This document shows positions 43,967-52,754 of a DNA stretch of 64,000 bases, in pieces. Under the pieces are notes generated by a model that worked only from the letters and a program-made list of their open reading frames with translations, made no database searches and was not told the origin of the DNA. Origin of the DNA: Gracilaria domingensis (Eukaryota > Rhodophyta > Florideophyceae > Gracilariales > Gracilariaceae); contig VCMS01000252.1 in the NCBI GenBank assembly GCA_022539475.1, positions 1 to 64,000 on the forward strand. Direction: 5' to 3'. The position numbers were made by a program, and so were the translations under genes. Every line of letters begins with the position of its first letter. Within the stretch, counting starts at the first letter, position 1.

Positions 43967-44835
43967 ATGGCGCAATGCGGCAAGCTTATGGTTTCGCCTT
44001 CCAAGCAAAAAAAAATCGAGCGAGAGGTCGCCTACCACCTCGGACAGATTGTTCGTCATTTTTGTTCCAAAAAACTCCTAGAGAAAAACGTTTTTAACGC
44101 AGATGAGACCTATTTCTGCATAAATATGGACAACCACAAGACACTTGCCGTAATTGGAGATAACATTGTGCGGTATGCGGATGTCGTTTCGGGGAACGAT
44201 GGAATTACGATGATGGTATTAATTGCTGGTGGACCTCAGAGAGGCCTCGAAACTTTCATGCTTATTTTTAAAAATGCGGACGAAAACTACCTCATCCGTG
44301 GATTGCCAGATGATGTTCCTTGTGTTGTGTGTAAGACCGAACGGAAAGCTTGGATGCACGAACGTAATTTTCTAGAGTAGGTGAAGGAGAAACGAGTTTT
44401 TCAGCTGCTGCCCAACGAGCGTAGACCGGTTCTTTACATAGACAATGTTAACAAACACGATATAACCGAAGAGTTAGGCGTTGCTCTGGCGCAGAGTAAG
44501 ACGATGATTCAATTTTTTCCATGTAACGCAACGCACTTGATGCCGCTGGCTGAATGTTTTGTGATTCAAAAGTTGTAGACATACTGGCGCAAAAAATGGA
44601 ACCATTTTAAAATGAATATGTTAGGAAAAGAGTTGTCGTTAAGTGGAGAAAAAGGGTTTGGTAAACTAACGAATCCAAGGGAATTGCACTTCATGAAACT
44701 TGCTGCGCAATCTGTGCGAGATGTTAGCGCTCAGAGAGACAAATAAGGTGTGGCATATGCTCGTCAAGCTATGATACGGTGTGGTATTGCTTTCAACTCG
44801 AATAGATTGTGGAAGAAGCGGCAGTTGTTCCCTTA
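43967..44835 (+). pseudogene. DDE_1 transposase, catalytic half, three in-frame stops
   Basis: The frame continues the N-terminal half across element 3: AQCGKLMVSPSKQKKIE, then VFNADETYFCINMD (first catalytic Asp), VVSGNDGITMMVLIAGG, VLYIDNVNKHD (second Asp region) and FFPCNATHLMPLAECFVIQK. TAG at 44378 and 44576 and TAA at 44744 break it. It ends IRCGIAFNSNRLWKKRQLFP. This order matches a DDE_1 (pogo-related) family I know from oomycetes and other protists. It is dead as written. Confidence 0.8.
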
Positions 44836-45964
44836 ATATAGAGATGATGGTTGTAATTGGGCTTGGATTGACTTGGTTGGTGGACCCAGAGCTAATTCTA
44901 TCCCTTTTATACTACTAATAAATAGAGCGGGGAGGACCGCATAATAATTTGGTAGCCACTTAATAGGCCATGTAATATCTAGTCATAATAATACAATATA
45001 TATCGTGAGATGCATTCCTCTCATAGTCATAATAATTTTTCATACTTAATTGCAGGAGATAATTTGTAAGTATCGCGCAAATTTCGAAAAAAAATCGGTG
45101 GGGTCGAGCTCCAACGAAAGCCACACTATTACTGTTACACTGTTTTAGTGTGGCCCACACTAATAAAGCCATTTACTTTTTAGTGAGGATATTGATGTAG
45201 TGTGTAACGTCAAAAAGCTCCTGCGCGGCGCATGACAAGCTCCCCCGATTGCTGTCTTTTTCAGCTTTTAAGTGCATGATTCTGGGCTTCACTCGTTATG
45301 CAATATGCCCTGCTTCGAAGATTGCAGTCTGCAAAAGCAATCGCAAGCACGATTTCGTTTTCTTGGAACGCCAATCGGCACAGAAATTGAAAAATAAATT
45401 ATATTTCTATTTGTTTTAATGCAATTTCAGAACGGCGCATAAAAAATAAACATGCAGACACCTAAAAAGTTTAGCTTTTGGTAATTTCAGGGATATTCCA
45501 AACATTGAAGCTTGATTGATAATTTTGGACGCAACTTGTATCCTTGGTAAAAACTGATGCATTCCTGTTTTGTGAAGATTCAAACGGACTCTGGGCCGAT
45601 GTTCGCCGAGCGCTCGTGAGCTCAACTGTGCTGAAAAAGCTGATGTTCCTCTCTGAAAAAGAGACGATTATCCGCATTGGGGCACGACGAATTGCGCAAC
45701 CAACACGTAACAAAAACGTTTTGCGTGTAAGATAGATCAACTGTTGAAATGAATCAAGACATCAATTTTTTGAGCCCAAGTGTGCCAGCATGCACTGCAA
45801 TTAGCCATAATTGCAGGGCCGCATCCGCGCGTGATGATGTGGCAACGTCCGCGGCGGCGAGTGCAACTCAGACGCTCAAGCTGCTGCTCGTTTCGCCGTC
45901 GCTCTGTCGCTTGACGCCACCGCTTCTGCGTTCAACTGCGGTCACCGGGACACTCGCTCTGGTG
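44836..45964. other. Transposon end and AT-rich spacer before the host gene block
   Basis: It contains the right inverted-repeat marks of the DDE_1 transposon (45120-45162) and direct repeats of AGTCATAATAAT near 44980 and 45020. Between 45200 and 45740 I see no gene. From 45749 an ORF is open in frame with the glutaredoxin start (see findings). Confidence 0.5.
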
Positions 45965-47277
45965 ATGGATCGGCCCGGCGGCGGCGTGCATGCCGTTTGC
46001 ACACACGATCAGCTCGACTCTCTCATCTCGGTAAGCTCAAGCGCTCCTTTTGTCACACACTGTGTGCACGATGCACTAACTCGAACGTTTTGAGCGTGCG
46101 GTTGCGTTGACAGAGCGGCGTGCGGATCGTGCTCAATTGCTGGGCGCCATGGGCTGCGCCATGCGCACAAATGAACGTGGTGTTCCAAACGCTGCAGGCG
46201 GAGAATAGCAAGCGCTATGCGAACGTGGCTGCGGACGAACATTTGTCAGTGCTGTTCGCGTCTATGGAACCGGAGAAGGTGCCTACGATGATGAAGCGGT
46301 ACAGCATCTCCACCGTGCCGACGTTTCTGCTGTTTGCGAATCGGCGTCTGGTGCGGCGTTGCTCGGGCGCGGACGCCGTGCTGCTGTCGAAGAACGTTCG
46401 CTGGCTGACAGAGAGCGCGGGGGCAACGCTGCTGAACGCGGCGTGCGACGTTGTGAGCACGCTGGACGAAGTGACGCTGGTGATGAAGGGGACGGCGGAC
46501 GAGCCCAAGTGCGGGTTCAGTCGGCAGGCTGTGGAGGTGCTGCGCACGGCGGGGGTGCATTTCAAAACGTTTGACGTTCTGGAGGACGAGGAGGTGCGCA
46601 GGGTGCTGAAGGAGCGCTTCAACTGGCCTACGTTCCCCATGGTGTTTGCGCGGGGCAAGCTGGTTGGGGGCATCGACATCCTGCGTGAGCTGGCGGACGA
46701 GGGGCAGCTGGTGGAGCAGCTTTCGAGGGGCGACGGCGAGGAGGAGGAGGAGCAGCAGCAGCAGGAGCAGGCGGCGGCGGCGGCGGCGGCGGAGGCAGCT
46801 GCGGGCGTGAAGGCGAGTGAAAGCGGCACGGGTGCTGCGGAGAATGGTGATGGTGCGGCACGCTCAGAGAAAACGGTTGGCAACGGGGGGAATGCGGCAC
46901 AGCAGGGGGAGGCGGACGCGCAGGTGGCGGACGCGCAGGTGGTGGACGCGGAGGTGGTGGACGGGCTGTCTGTAGAGCTGCGCGAACGGCTGGCGGGTCT
47001 CGTGAGCGGCAGCGAGGTGATGCTGTTCATGAAGGGCAGCCCCGGCATGCCGCGGTGCGGCTTTTCGCGGAGGATGACGGAGCTGCTGCGCGAGCAGGGG
47101 GTGCAGTTTGGGCACTTTGACATCTTGACGGACAACGACGTGCGGCAGGGGCTCAAGAAGCTGTCGCAGTGGCCGACGTTCCCGCAGCTGTACGCGGGGG
47201 GCAAGCTCATTGGCGGGCTGGACATTGTGAGGGAGCTGGCGGAGAGCGGCGAGCTGGCGGGCGCGTTGACAGCCTAG
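45965..47277 (+). CDS. GLRX3: Multidomain monothiol glutaredoxin (glutaredoxin-3/PICOT type)
   Basis: Exon 1 (45965-46030) encodes MDRPGGG...SLIS, and exon 2 runs 46114-47277. The intron (46031-46113, 83 nt) starts GTAAGC, has CACTAAC at 46074 and ends CAG. The protein has 409 residues. It carries a thioredoxin-like domain (about 1-110) with WAPWAAPCAQMN, in which only one Cys remains. Two glutaredoxin domains follow, each with CGFS (Cys155, Cys337) and WPTFP. An acidic/Gln/Ala-rich linker separates them (about 232-310). Family members bind bridging Fe-S clusters with glutathione and take part in cytosolic iron delivery. The domain set is animal-like (Trx-Grx-Grx), with one Grx fewer than plant GRXS17. 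The start is uncertain because the frame is open back to 45749. Confidence 0.93.
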
Positions 47278-47591
47278 AAAGACGCGCTGTACTTTTTGCT
47301 TTTCTTCGCTCTTGTTCGCCGCGCGAAAGCGCCTGACGTGGACGCGCGCGCGCGCGCGCGCTGTTAGCTCTCGCGACCGCCGCCGCGCGCCCCCCACCGG
47401 TGCTCGCGCTTGTTGCCGCTGAAGGTGCCGCGCCTTGCTGCGCCTCGTCAGTCGTGGCCACGCCGCGCCGCCGCGCCGCCGCGCCCACCCACGCGCCGCC
47501 ACCTGGCGCCGCCGCGCGCCGCGCCGCCCGTTCACAGCGGCCAGCCGCGAGAGCGCGCCGCGCCCCCGCCCGCGCCGCGCGTGCACCCGCT

Positions 47592-47626
<35 letters not shown>

Positions 47627-47818
47627 CGCGCGCGCGCGCGCGCGCGTCGAGCTCTGGTTGGCGAGTACTACTAGCGCCCGCAACGGTCTCCCCCCCCAAC
47701 CCCCCCCCCAACCACCCCCCTCCCCCCACCTTCTCCACACCCGCGCAACCTCGCGCCTCCCTCGCCCCCCTTCCCACCACCACCCTACCTCCACACACAA
47801 CCCGCACCGCTGGCGAAC
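47278..47818. other. GC-extreme intergenic region with CG repeats and a 31-C run
   Basis: It holds (CG)n near 47341-47361, an unbroken run of about 31 C (47595-47625) followed by (CG)n to about 47646, then C-rich pyrimidine tracts to 47800. It is the likely promoter of the next gene. ORFs in every frame here follow from composition. Confidence 0.7.
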
Positions 47819-47967
47819 ATGGCCGTGCCGGGGCTGCTCGGCGACTACATTGCGAAGAACTACAAGCGGCTGCTGGTGTGCGTCGCGCCGCCTGCCACGC
47901 CCGGCGACAACGACGCGGAGCGCCTGGACGAGCTCGAGCGCGTCGTGCCGCCCGCGCGCGCGCGCGT

Positions 47968-48032
<65 letters not shown>

Positions 48033-48392
48033 TCGACGCGGCGGCGGCGGCGTCCGCGGCCGCGCGCCGGCGGAGGCGCAGCACGCTGACGCGCAACAGA
48101 CGCGCGCGCCGGCGCGCCGACTCGCACGCGCGGCTGGTGTTTGAGCAGGACGGGCAGCAGCTGGTGCGAGGTACGTTGGCGCCTTTTTTCTCCCCGCTCG
48201 CGCGCGGCGGGCGCATCACGTTGCTGACATGGCGTCGCGTGTGTGTGTGTGTGTGTGTGTGTGTGTTGTGTGTGCGTGTGTGCGGGCTGTGCGCGCTTGG
48301 CAGAGGACCCGTTCCGCGGCTGCGTGTCGTCGCGCTCGGTCGGCCCGCGCGACAGCGGCGACTTTGTGCTCATGGGCTGCATGCACGTCTGA
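47819..48392 (+). CDS. Small protein with Asp-Ala repeat, unknown function
   Basis: ATG at 47819 lies in a good context (AACATGG). Exon 1 is 47819-48170 and exon 2 is 48304-48392, giving about 146 residues. The 133-nt intron starts GTACGT, contains a (GT)n run (48240-48266) and ends CAG. The N-terminus MAVPGLLGDYIAKNYKRLL is followed by an acidic helix, about ten Asp-Ala units from a GACGCC hexanucleotide repeat, and an Arg-rich stretch. The sequence then reads ARLVFEQDGQQLVR and EDPFRGCVSSRSVGPRDSGD. I recognise no family. Splicing is inferred from the sites and from the sensible C-terminus. Confidence 0.6.
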
Positions 48393-48734
48393 GCTCTACG
48401 CTCGTTGCTGCGCCCCTCCCCCCCACCCCCCGTTGTTGTACATGTAGAAGCTTGCTCCTGTTTAGCGTCGGCGGTAGTGTAACATACTCGTAAACACAGT
48501 CGAGACTCGCCAAAAGCGTTACTTGCGTTTCCTCCCCTCCAGCACAATTGGCCGCTGCCGCCGCACCTCGCGCACACAATTGTGCGCCAAAATCACGCGC
48601 TACAGTACGATACCGTCAGCCGCGTGCTGAGAGTCTCTTTTAGAGCACTGCGCTCTCTAGCTAGACGCGCGTCGCACTGCGCTGCTAGCTCGCGCGCGCG
48701 CAGCTCTTGATACGGCGCTCCGCTCCGCAGCGCC
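48393..48734 (+). promoter_or_regulatory. Promoter region of the PHT4-like gene, E2F-like site
   Basis: GCGCCAAAA at 48584-48592, the complement of TTTTGGCGC, matches the E2F/DP consensus and lies about 145 bp upstream of the ATG. No TATA box is evident. The site match is seen; the function is inference. Confidence 0.35.
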
Positions 48735-50216
48735 ATGACGCTGCCGCTCAGCGCTGGCGCACGCGCGGCCAAGCACGGCGCGGCGGCGGCGGCGGCGGCG
48801 GCGGCGGTTTCGGCGGCGGCAGGGGGGACGGCGGCAAGGGGGACGGCGGCTGTGCGGCGCGCACGCGTGCGCGCCACGCCGACGCGGCTGACGGTGGTTC
48901 ACTGCTTCCTGTCGTTTGTGATCTGCAACATGGACCGCATCAACCTGTCGGTGGCCATCATCCCCATGTCGGAGCAGTACGGCTGGACGCAGGGCACCAA
49001 GGGGCTGGTGCAGGCGATCTTCTTCCTGGGGTACATGAGCACGCAGATTGCGGGCGGCAAGCTGGCGGACGCGCGCGGCGGGCGCGGCGTGCTGGCCGGC
49101 GGCGTGGTGGTGTGGAGCGCGTGCACGGCGCTGACGGCGGTGGCGGCGGACGTGTCGCTGCGCGCGCTGCTGGTGGTGCGCGTGCTGATGGGCGTGGGCG
49201 AGGGCGTGGCCATGCCGGCCATGAACGCGCTGGTGACGGCGTGCCTGCGCGACGACCACGACGCGCGCGCGCGCGCGCTGGCGTTCATCTACTCGGGCAT
49301 GTACGGCGGCTCGATTGTGGGGCTGCTGCTGACGCCGGCCATCATGAGCGTGCGCGACTGGCGCTGGGTGTTTTACGTGTGCGCGGCGATTGGCTTTGTG
49401 TGGGCGGCGGTGTTCTACGCGCAGACTGCGCCGGCTGCGCCGGCTGAGGCGGAGTTTGGGTTTGAGGCGGTGCCGCTGGGCGGTGACGAGGGCGGCGACG
49501 GCGACGGCGACGGCGGCGACGGCGACGGCGGCGACGAGGAGGCGCAGGAGGAAGAGCAGCAGGACGACGAGCAGCAGCACGACGAGCAGCAGGACGAGGC
49601 GGCAGTGCCCAGCGTGCGCGAGATGCTGTCGCGGCGGTGCGTGTGGGCCATCATCGTGGCGCACTTTTGCGTGACGTGGGGCTACTTTGTGCTGCTGAGC
49701 TGGCTGCCGACGTTCCTGCACTCGCGCTTCGGGGTGGACGTGGCGCAGTCGGCGCTGCTGTCGACGGCGCCGTGGGTGGCGATGTTCGCGGCGGCGAACG
49801 CGGGCGGCGCGCTGGCGTCGGCGCTGCAGCGGCGCGGGCTGAGCGCGACGGCGACGCGCAAGACGATGCAGGCGGTGGGGTTCGGCGGGCCGGCGGCGCT
49901 GCTGGCGCTGCTGGCGCGCGCCAGCAGCCGCGGCGGCGCGACGGCGGCGGCGGCGGGCGCGCTGGCGCTGAGCGCGTTCTCGCAGAGCGGCGTGTACGCC
50001 AACCACGCGGAGGTGGCGCCGCGCGCGGCCGGCGCGCTGCTGGGGCTGTCCAACACGTTTGCCGCGCTGCCGGGGCTGCTGGGCGTGTGGCTGTCGGGCG
50101 CGCTGCTGCAGCGCACGCGCGACGACTGGCGCGCCGTGTTCGCGCTGGCCATTGCGTGCGACCTGCTGGGGCTGGTGGTGTACTGCGCGCTGGCCACGTC
50201 GCGCCGCCAGTGGTGA
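48735..50216 (+). CDS. PHT4/SLC17-type anion transporter (major facilitator)
   Basis: A single exon of 493 residues. The N-terminal 50 residues are Ala/Arg-rich with few acids and could be an organelle-targeting leader. The MFS core follows: CNMDRINLSVAIIPMSEQYGW (helix 1 and loop), FFLGYMSTQIAGGKLADARGG, MGVGEGVAMPAMNAL and YSGMYGGSIVGLLLTPAIM. These are signatures of the SLC17/plant ANTR family, which moves phosphate, ascorbate or other anions across plastid or other membranes. The central cytosolic loop (about 250-290) is an unusual Asp/Gly then Glu/Gln run. The second half keeps VTWGYFVLLSWLPTFL and GVYANHAEVAPR. Substrate and location are not decided by sequence. Confidence 0.88.
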   Translation: MTLPLSAGARAAKHGAAAAAAAAAVSAAAGGTAARGTAAVRRARVRATPTRLTVVHCFLSFVICNMDRINLSVAIIPMSEQYGWTQGTKGLVQAIFFLGYMSTQIAGGKLADARGGRGVLAGGVVVWSACTALTAVAADVSLRALLVVRVLMGVGEGVAMPAMNALVTACLRDDHDARARALAFIYSGMYGGSIVGLLLTPAIMSVRDWRWVFYVCAAIGFVWAAVFYAQTAPAAPAEAEFGFEAVPLGGDEGGDGDGDGGDGDGGDEEAQEEEQQDDEQQHDEQQDEAAVPSVREMLSRRCVWAIIVAHFCVTWGYFVLLSWLPTFLHSRFGVDVAQSALLSTAPWVAMFAAANAGGALASALQRRGLSATATRKTMQAVGFGGPAALLALLARASSRGGATAAAAGALALSAFSQSGVYANHAEVAPRAAGALLGLSNTFAALPGLLGVWLSGALLQRTRDDWRAVFALAIACDLLGLVVYCALATSRRQW

Positions 50217-50425
50217 AACGCGTACCTGTACACGTCGCCAGATGCTGCCGCTGCCGCTGCCGCCGCCGCCGCTGCTGCTTGCGCGCGCGCGCGCGCGCGC
50301 GCCGCACGCGCCGCACGCGCCGCACGCGCCGCACGCGCCGCGCGCGCGCGCCTGCCGCCGGCGGCGCCCGCAGCAACAAGACGCGTTTTCTGCTACCAAA
50401 AAAAAAAAAAAAATAAATAAAAAAG
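50217..50425. other. Convergent 3' region with 9-bp tandem repeat and A-run
   Basis: Four copies of a GCACGCGCC-type 9-mer span about 50305-50340, next to (CG)n. An A-run followed by AATAAATAAAA (50399-50422) lies between the two convergent stop codons and contains AATAAA polyadenylation signals for the plus-strand gene. Confidence 0.7.
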
Positions 50426-51730
50426 TCACAGCAGCTCGCCCGCGCACTCGCTAAAGTCCAGCGGCAGCGCCGGCAGCGCGCCCACGCGCGCCGCGTCGTC
50501 GCGCTCCACCGCCAGCGCCACCGGCGCGCCGCGCGGCCAGCCGAGCTCGCCGAAGCACTCGTCCTCGTCGCCGCCGTCGTAGCCGCAGCCGCCGCCGCCG
50601 CCGCCGCCGCCGCACCCAAAGCCCACCCCGCGCAGCGACGGGTGCAGCTGCCCGCTCACGCCCACGCGCCGCAGCCGGCACGCGTACGACGCGCACACCG
50701 TGCGCAGCCGCGCCGCCGCCGCCAGCGCCGCGTCGCACCGCGCGTCGCGCGTGTACACCAGCCGCGCCATCTCGCAGCACGGCGGCGCCGGCGCCGCCGA
50801 CGACCATGACGTGCCCGCGCCCGCGCCCGCGTCCGTGCCCGACGCCGACGACGACGACGGCGACGACAGCGGGTACGTGTGCGCAAAGAAGCGCATGCGC
50901 GCGCGCACGTCCTCCTCGGACGGCTCGGCCACGCGCTGCCGCTTCTTGATCACCTTGCGCGGCTTCTGCCCCGGCTTGAGGTCCTGGCCCGTGTACACCT
51001 CGCAGTCCTTGTGCTTGTCCAGGTACGCCTGCACGTTGCGCCGCAGCGGCGCCGCGTTGCCGGCAATCTTGCGCCGCTCCAGCCGGTTCCAGATCGTCAC
51101 GTGCTCCGACGCCACGTCGCCGCCGTCCACCGGCGAGTCGTCGCTCACGTCCGCGCCGGACAGCGTGCCGCCGCCGCCCGACGACAGCCGCGTGCAGTAG
51201 CTGCCGCTGTCCGACGAACAGTGCGACGAATTGGGCGGCGGCGCCGCCGCCGCCGCCGCCGCCGCGGACGACGCTGCGCGCGCAGCGCCCGCGGCCGGCG
51301 GCGCCGCGCGCGCCGGCGGAGGCGGCGGGCGCCCGTGTGGAGACAGCGGCACGCGCGGCGGCGGCGCGGGCGCGCCCGGCCTCGCGGGCGGCGTCGGCGG
51401 CGCGCGCCGCGCGGCGGTGGCGGCGGCGCTTGAGCCGACGGCGGTGGAGCCGACGGCGGTGGCGCCGACGACAGTGGCGCCGACGGCGGCGGCGGCGGCG
51501 CCGCCGCCGACGGCAGCGGCGCCGACGACGCCGACGGCGGTGGAGGAGGTGCGCGGCGAGAGCGGCGGCGCGCGCACGGAGCAGCACGACGACGCGGGAC
51601 TCTCGGCGGCGCGGCGCGCGACGCGCGCGCGCGGCGGCGGCGACGTCACGCACGCGGGTGAGCGCGACGGCGGCGGCGGCGGCGGCGGCGGCGGCTGCGG
51701 CGGCGCGACAGGCAGCACAGAAGAAGACAT
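50426..51730 (-). CDS. Pro/Ala-rich protein with a conserved WNR...GNAAP module
   Basis: ATG at 51730-51728 (MSSSVLPV) starts a 434-residue ORF. The frame is also open upstream, but that part is compositional. Residues 1-190 are low-complexity Pro, Ala, Val and Gly. A well-formed segment (about 210-266) reads [20 protein letters not shown] then [18 protein letters not shown] and a Lys/Arg-rich end. This looks like a short nuclear or DNA-binding-type module seen in other protists, but I cannot name it. The C-terminus has Cys-containing repeats and a poly-Gly patch. No membrane segment is seen. It converges on the transporter gene. Confidence 0.55.
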   Translation of the reverse strand: MSSSVLPVAPPQPPPPPPPPPSRSPACVTSPPPRARVARRAAESPASSCCSVRAPPLSPRTSSTAVGVVGAAAVGGGAAAAAVGATVVGATAVGSTAVGSSAAATAARRAPPTPPARPGAPAPPPRVPLSPHGRPPPPPARAAPPAAGAARAASSAAAAAAAAPPPNSSHCSSDSGSYCTRLSSGGGGTLSGADVSDDSPVDGGDVASEHVTIWNRLERRKIAGNAAPLRRNVQAYLDKHKDCEVYTGQDLKPGQKPRKVIKKRQRVAEPSEEDVRARMRFFAHTYPLSSPSSSSASGTDAGAGAGTSWSSAAPAPPCCEMARLVYTRDARCDAALAAAARLRTVCASYACRLRRVGVSGQLHPSLRGVGFGCGGGGGGGGCGYDGGDEDECFGELGWPRGAPVALAVERDDAARVGALPALPLDFSECAGELL

Positions 51731-52754
51731 GTCTCGGGAAGAGGTGGGAGGAAAAAGCGGCTCGACACACGGAAGGCGGAGGGAGCGCGGCGGAAGAAGG
51801 CGCGCTCGACAATGGTGGAGGGGGGGGGGGGGCCCCGCGCGCCGCGCGGCGCTGGCTGCGCGCCGCAATATGAAGCGCGCGCGGCGCGCGGCGAGCTGCG
51901 CGCGCGGCGGCAGCGCGGCGCGGCGGCGCGCCCCACGGGTGCCGGCGGCGGCGCGCCGCGCGCGCGCGGCCGGCGGCACCGGTGCGCGCGCGCGCCTGCG
52001 GCTGCGGCCGCGGCGCGAGCACGTACCAGCCGCGCGCGCCGCGCGCGCCGCGCCTTGCGCGCGCCGCCGCGCCGCGCCAGTGCGCGCCGCGCACGTGCGC
52101 GCGCGCGCGTACGTGATCGCCGCGGGGGGCGCGCGCGCCGGCAGCGCGGCGGCGGCGGCGGCGGCGGCGGTCGCGGCGGCGCGCGGCGGGTGGGCGGCGG
52201 CGCCGTCGACGGCGGCGCGCGCCGGCGGCGGCGGCGGCACCGTCGCGGCGGCGGCGCCAATTCAGCGCGTCGGCGCCAAAAAAAGAAATGGCGACAGCCT
52301 GGACGCGAAAAAGGGCGCCGCACGCGGCGCGCGCATCCGTCCGTCGCGGCGGCGCCGCGCGCGCCGCGCGCCGCGCGCCGCGCGCACGCGCCGCCGCCAC
52401 GCGGAGCGCTGACAGCGCGCCGCACGTTTTACCAAACCGCGCGCGCGCAACAGCGCCGCCGCCGCCGGCGCGCGCGCGCCGCGCGCCGCGTCTACCTTCG
52501 CGCGCCGCGCCGCCGCCGCCGCCGCCGCCGGCGCGCGCGCACGTCATGCCGCGCCGCGCCCGCCTCTCGCGCGAGCGCGCGCCGCGCGCGCGCACCATAC
52601 AGCGCGCGCCCGCGCTGCGGCACCCCACCCCCCCCTTCCCTTCCCCCTGCCCCCCCACCCAATCCCCCGCCACCCCCCAAAATCCCCCCCCCAGCCGCCC
52701 GCCCCAATTCACCACACGTTCACCTCGCCAACGTGCGCGCGCGCGCGCGCTCAG
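51731..52754. other. Extremely GC-rich spacer between two minus-strand genes
   Basis: Long open frames on both strands here come from base composition (GCC/GCG runs) and are not supported as genes. GGCGCCAAAAAAAG near 52272 gives an E2F-like TTTGGCGCC on the minus strand, about 540 bp upstream of the 51730 start. A pyrimidine-rich block with C-runs spans 52620-52700. Confidence 0.6.

Larger units (their letters stand above)
31244..45162 (+). mobile_element. DDE_1-type DNA transposon, split by element 3
   Basis: The outer marks are the 17-mers TAGTGTGGGCCACACTA (31244-31260) and TAGTGTGGCCCACACTA (45146-45162). A TAGTGTGG..TTTC repeat lies 30-60 bp inside each. Between them a DDE_1 transposase is interrupted by element 3 at 32174/43967. 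I chose the ends from these repeats; TAGTGTGGG-like copies also occur outside near 31208, so the true ends could lie slightly further out. Confidence 0.6.

Noticed and set aside
43601-44380. A 259-codon ORF starting in the element 3 3' LTR
   Set aside because: It is an artificial fusion of LTR sequence with the interrupted transposase. The same LTR ORF start occurs at 32588.
47207-48577. Long minus-strand ORF (456 codons) opposite glutaredoxin-3 and the Asp-Ala gene
   Set aside because: Arg/Gly/Val repeats and poly-His-Thr from a GT run show it is a shadow of GC-rich sequence. No domain is present.
48657-50447. Minus-strand ORF of 596 codons opposite the transporter
   Set aside because: Arg/Ala/His-rich compositional shadow of a clear MFS gene.
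50451-52715. Minus-strand ORF of 754 codons overlapping the Pro/Ala-rich gene, and plus-strand ORFs at 51231-52412 and 51812-52990
   Set aside because: All are Arg/Ala/Gly low-complexity. The chosen frame is the only one with a structured, conserved-looking segment.
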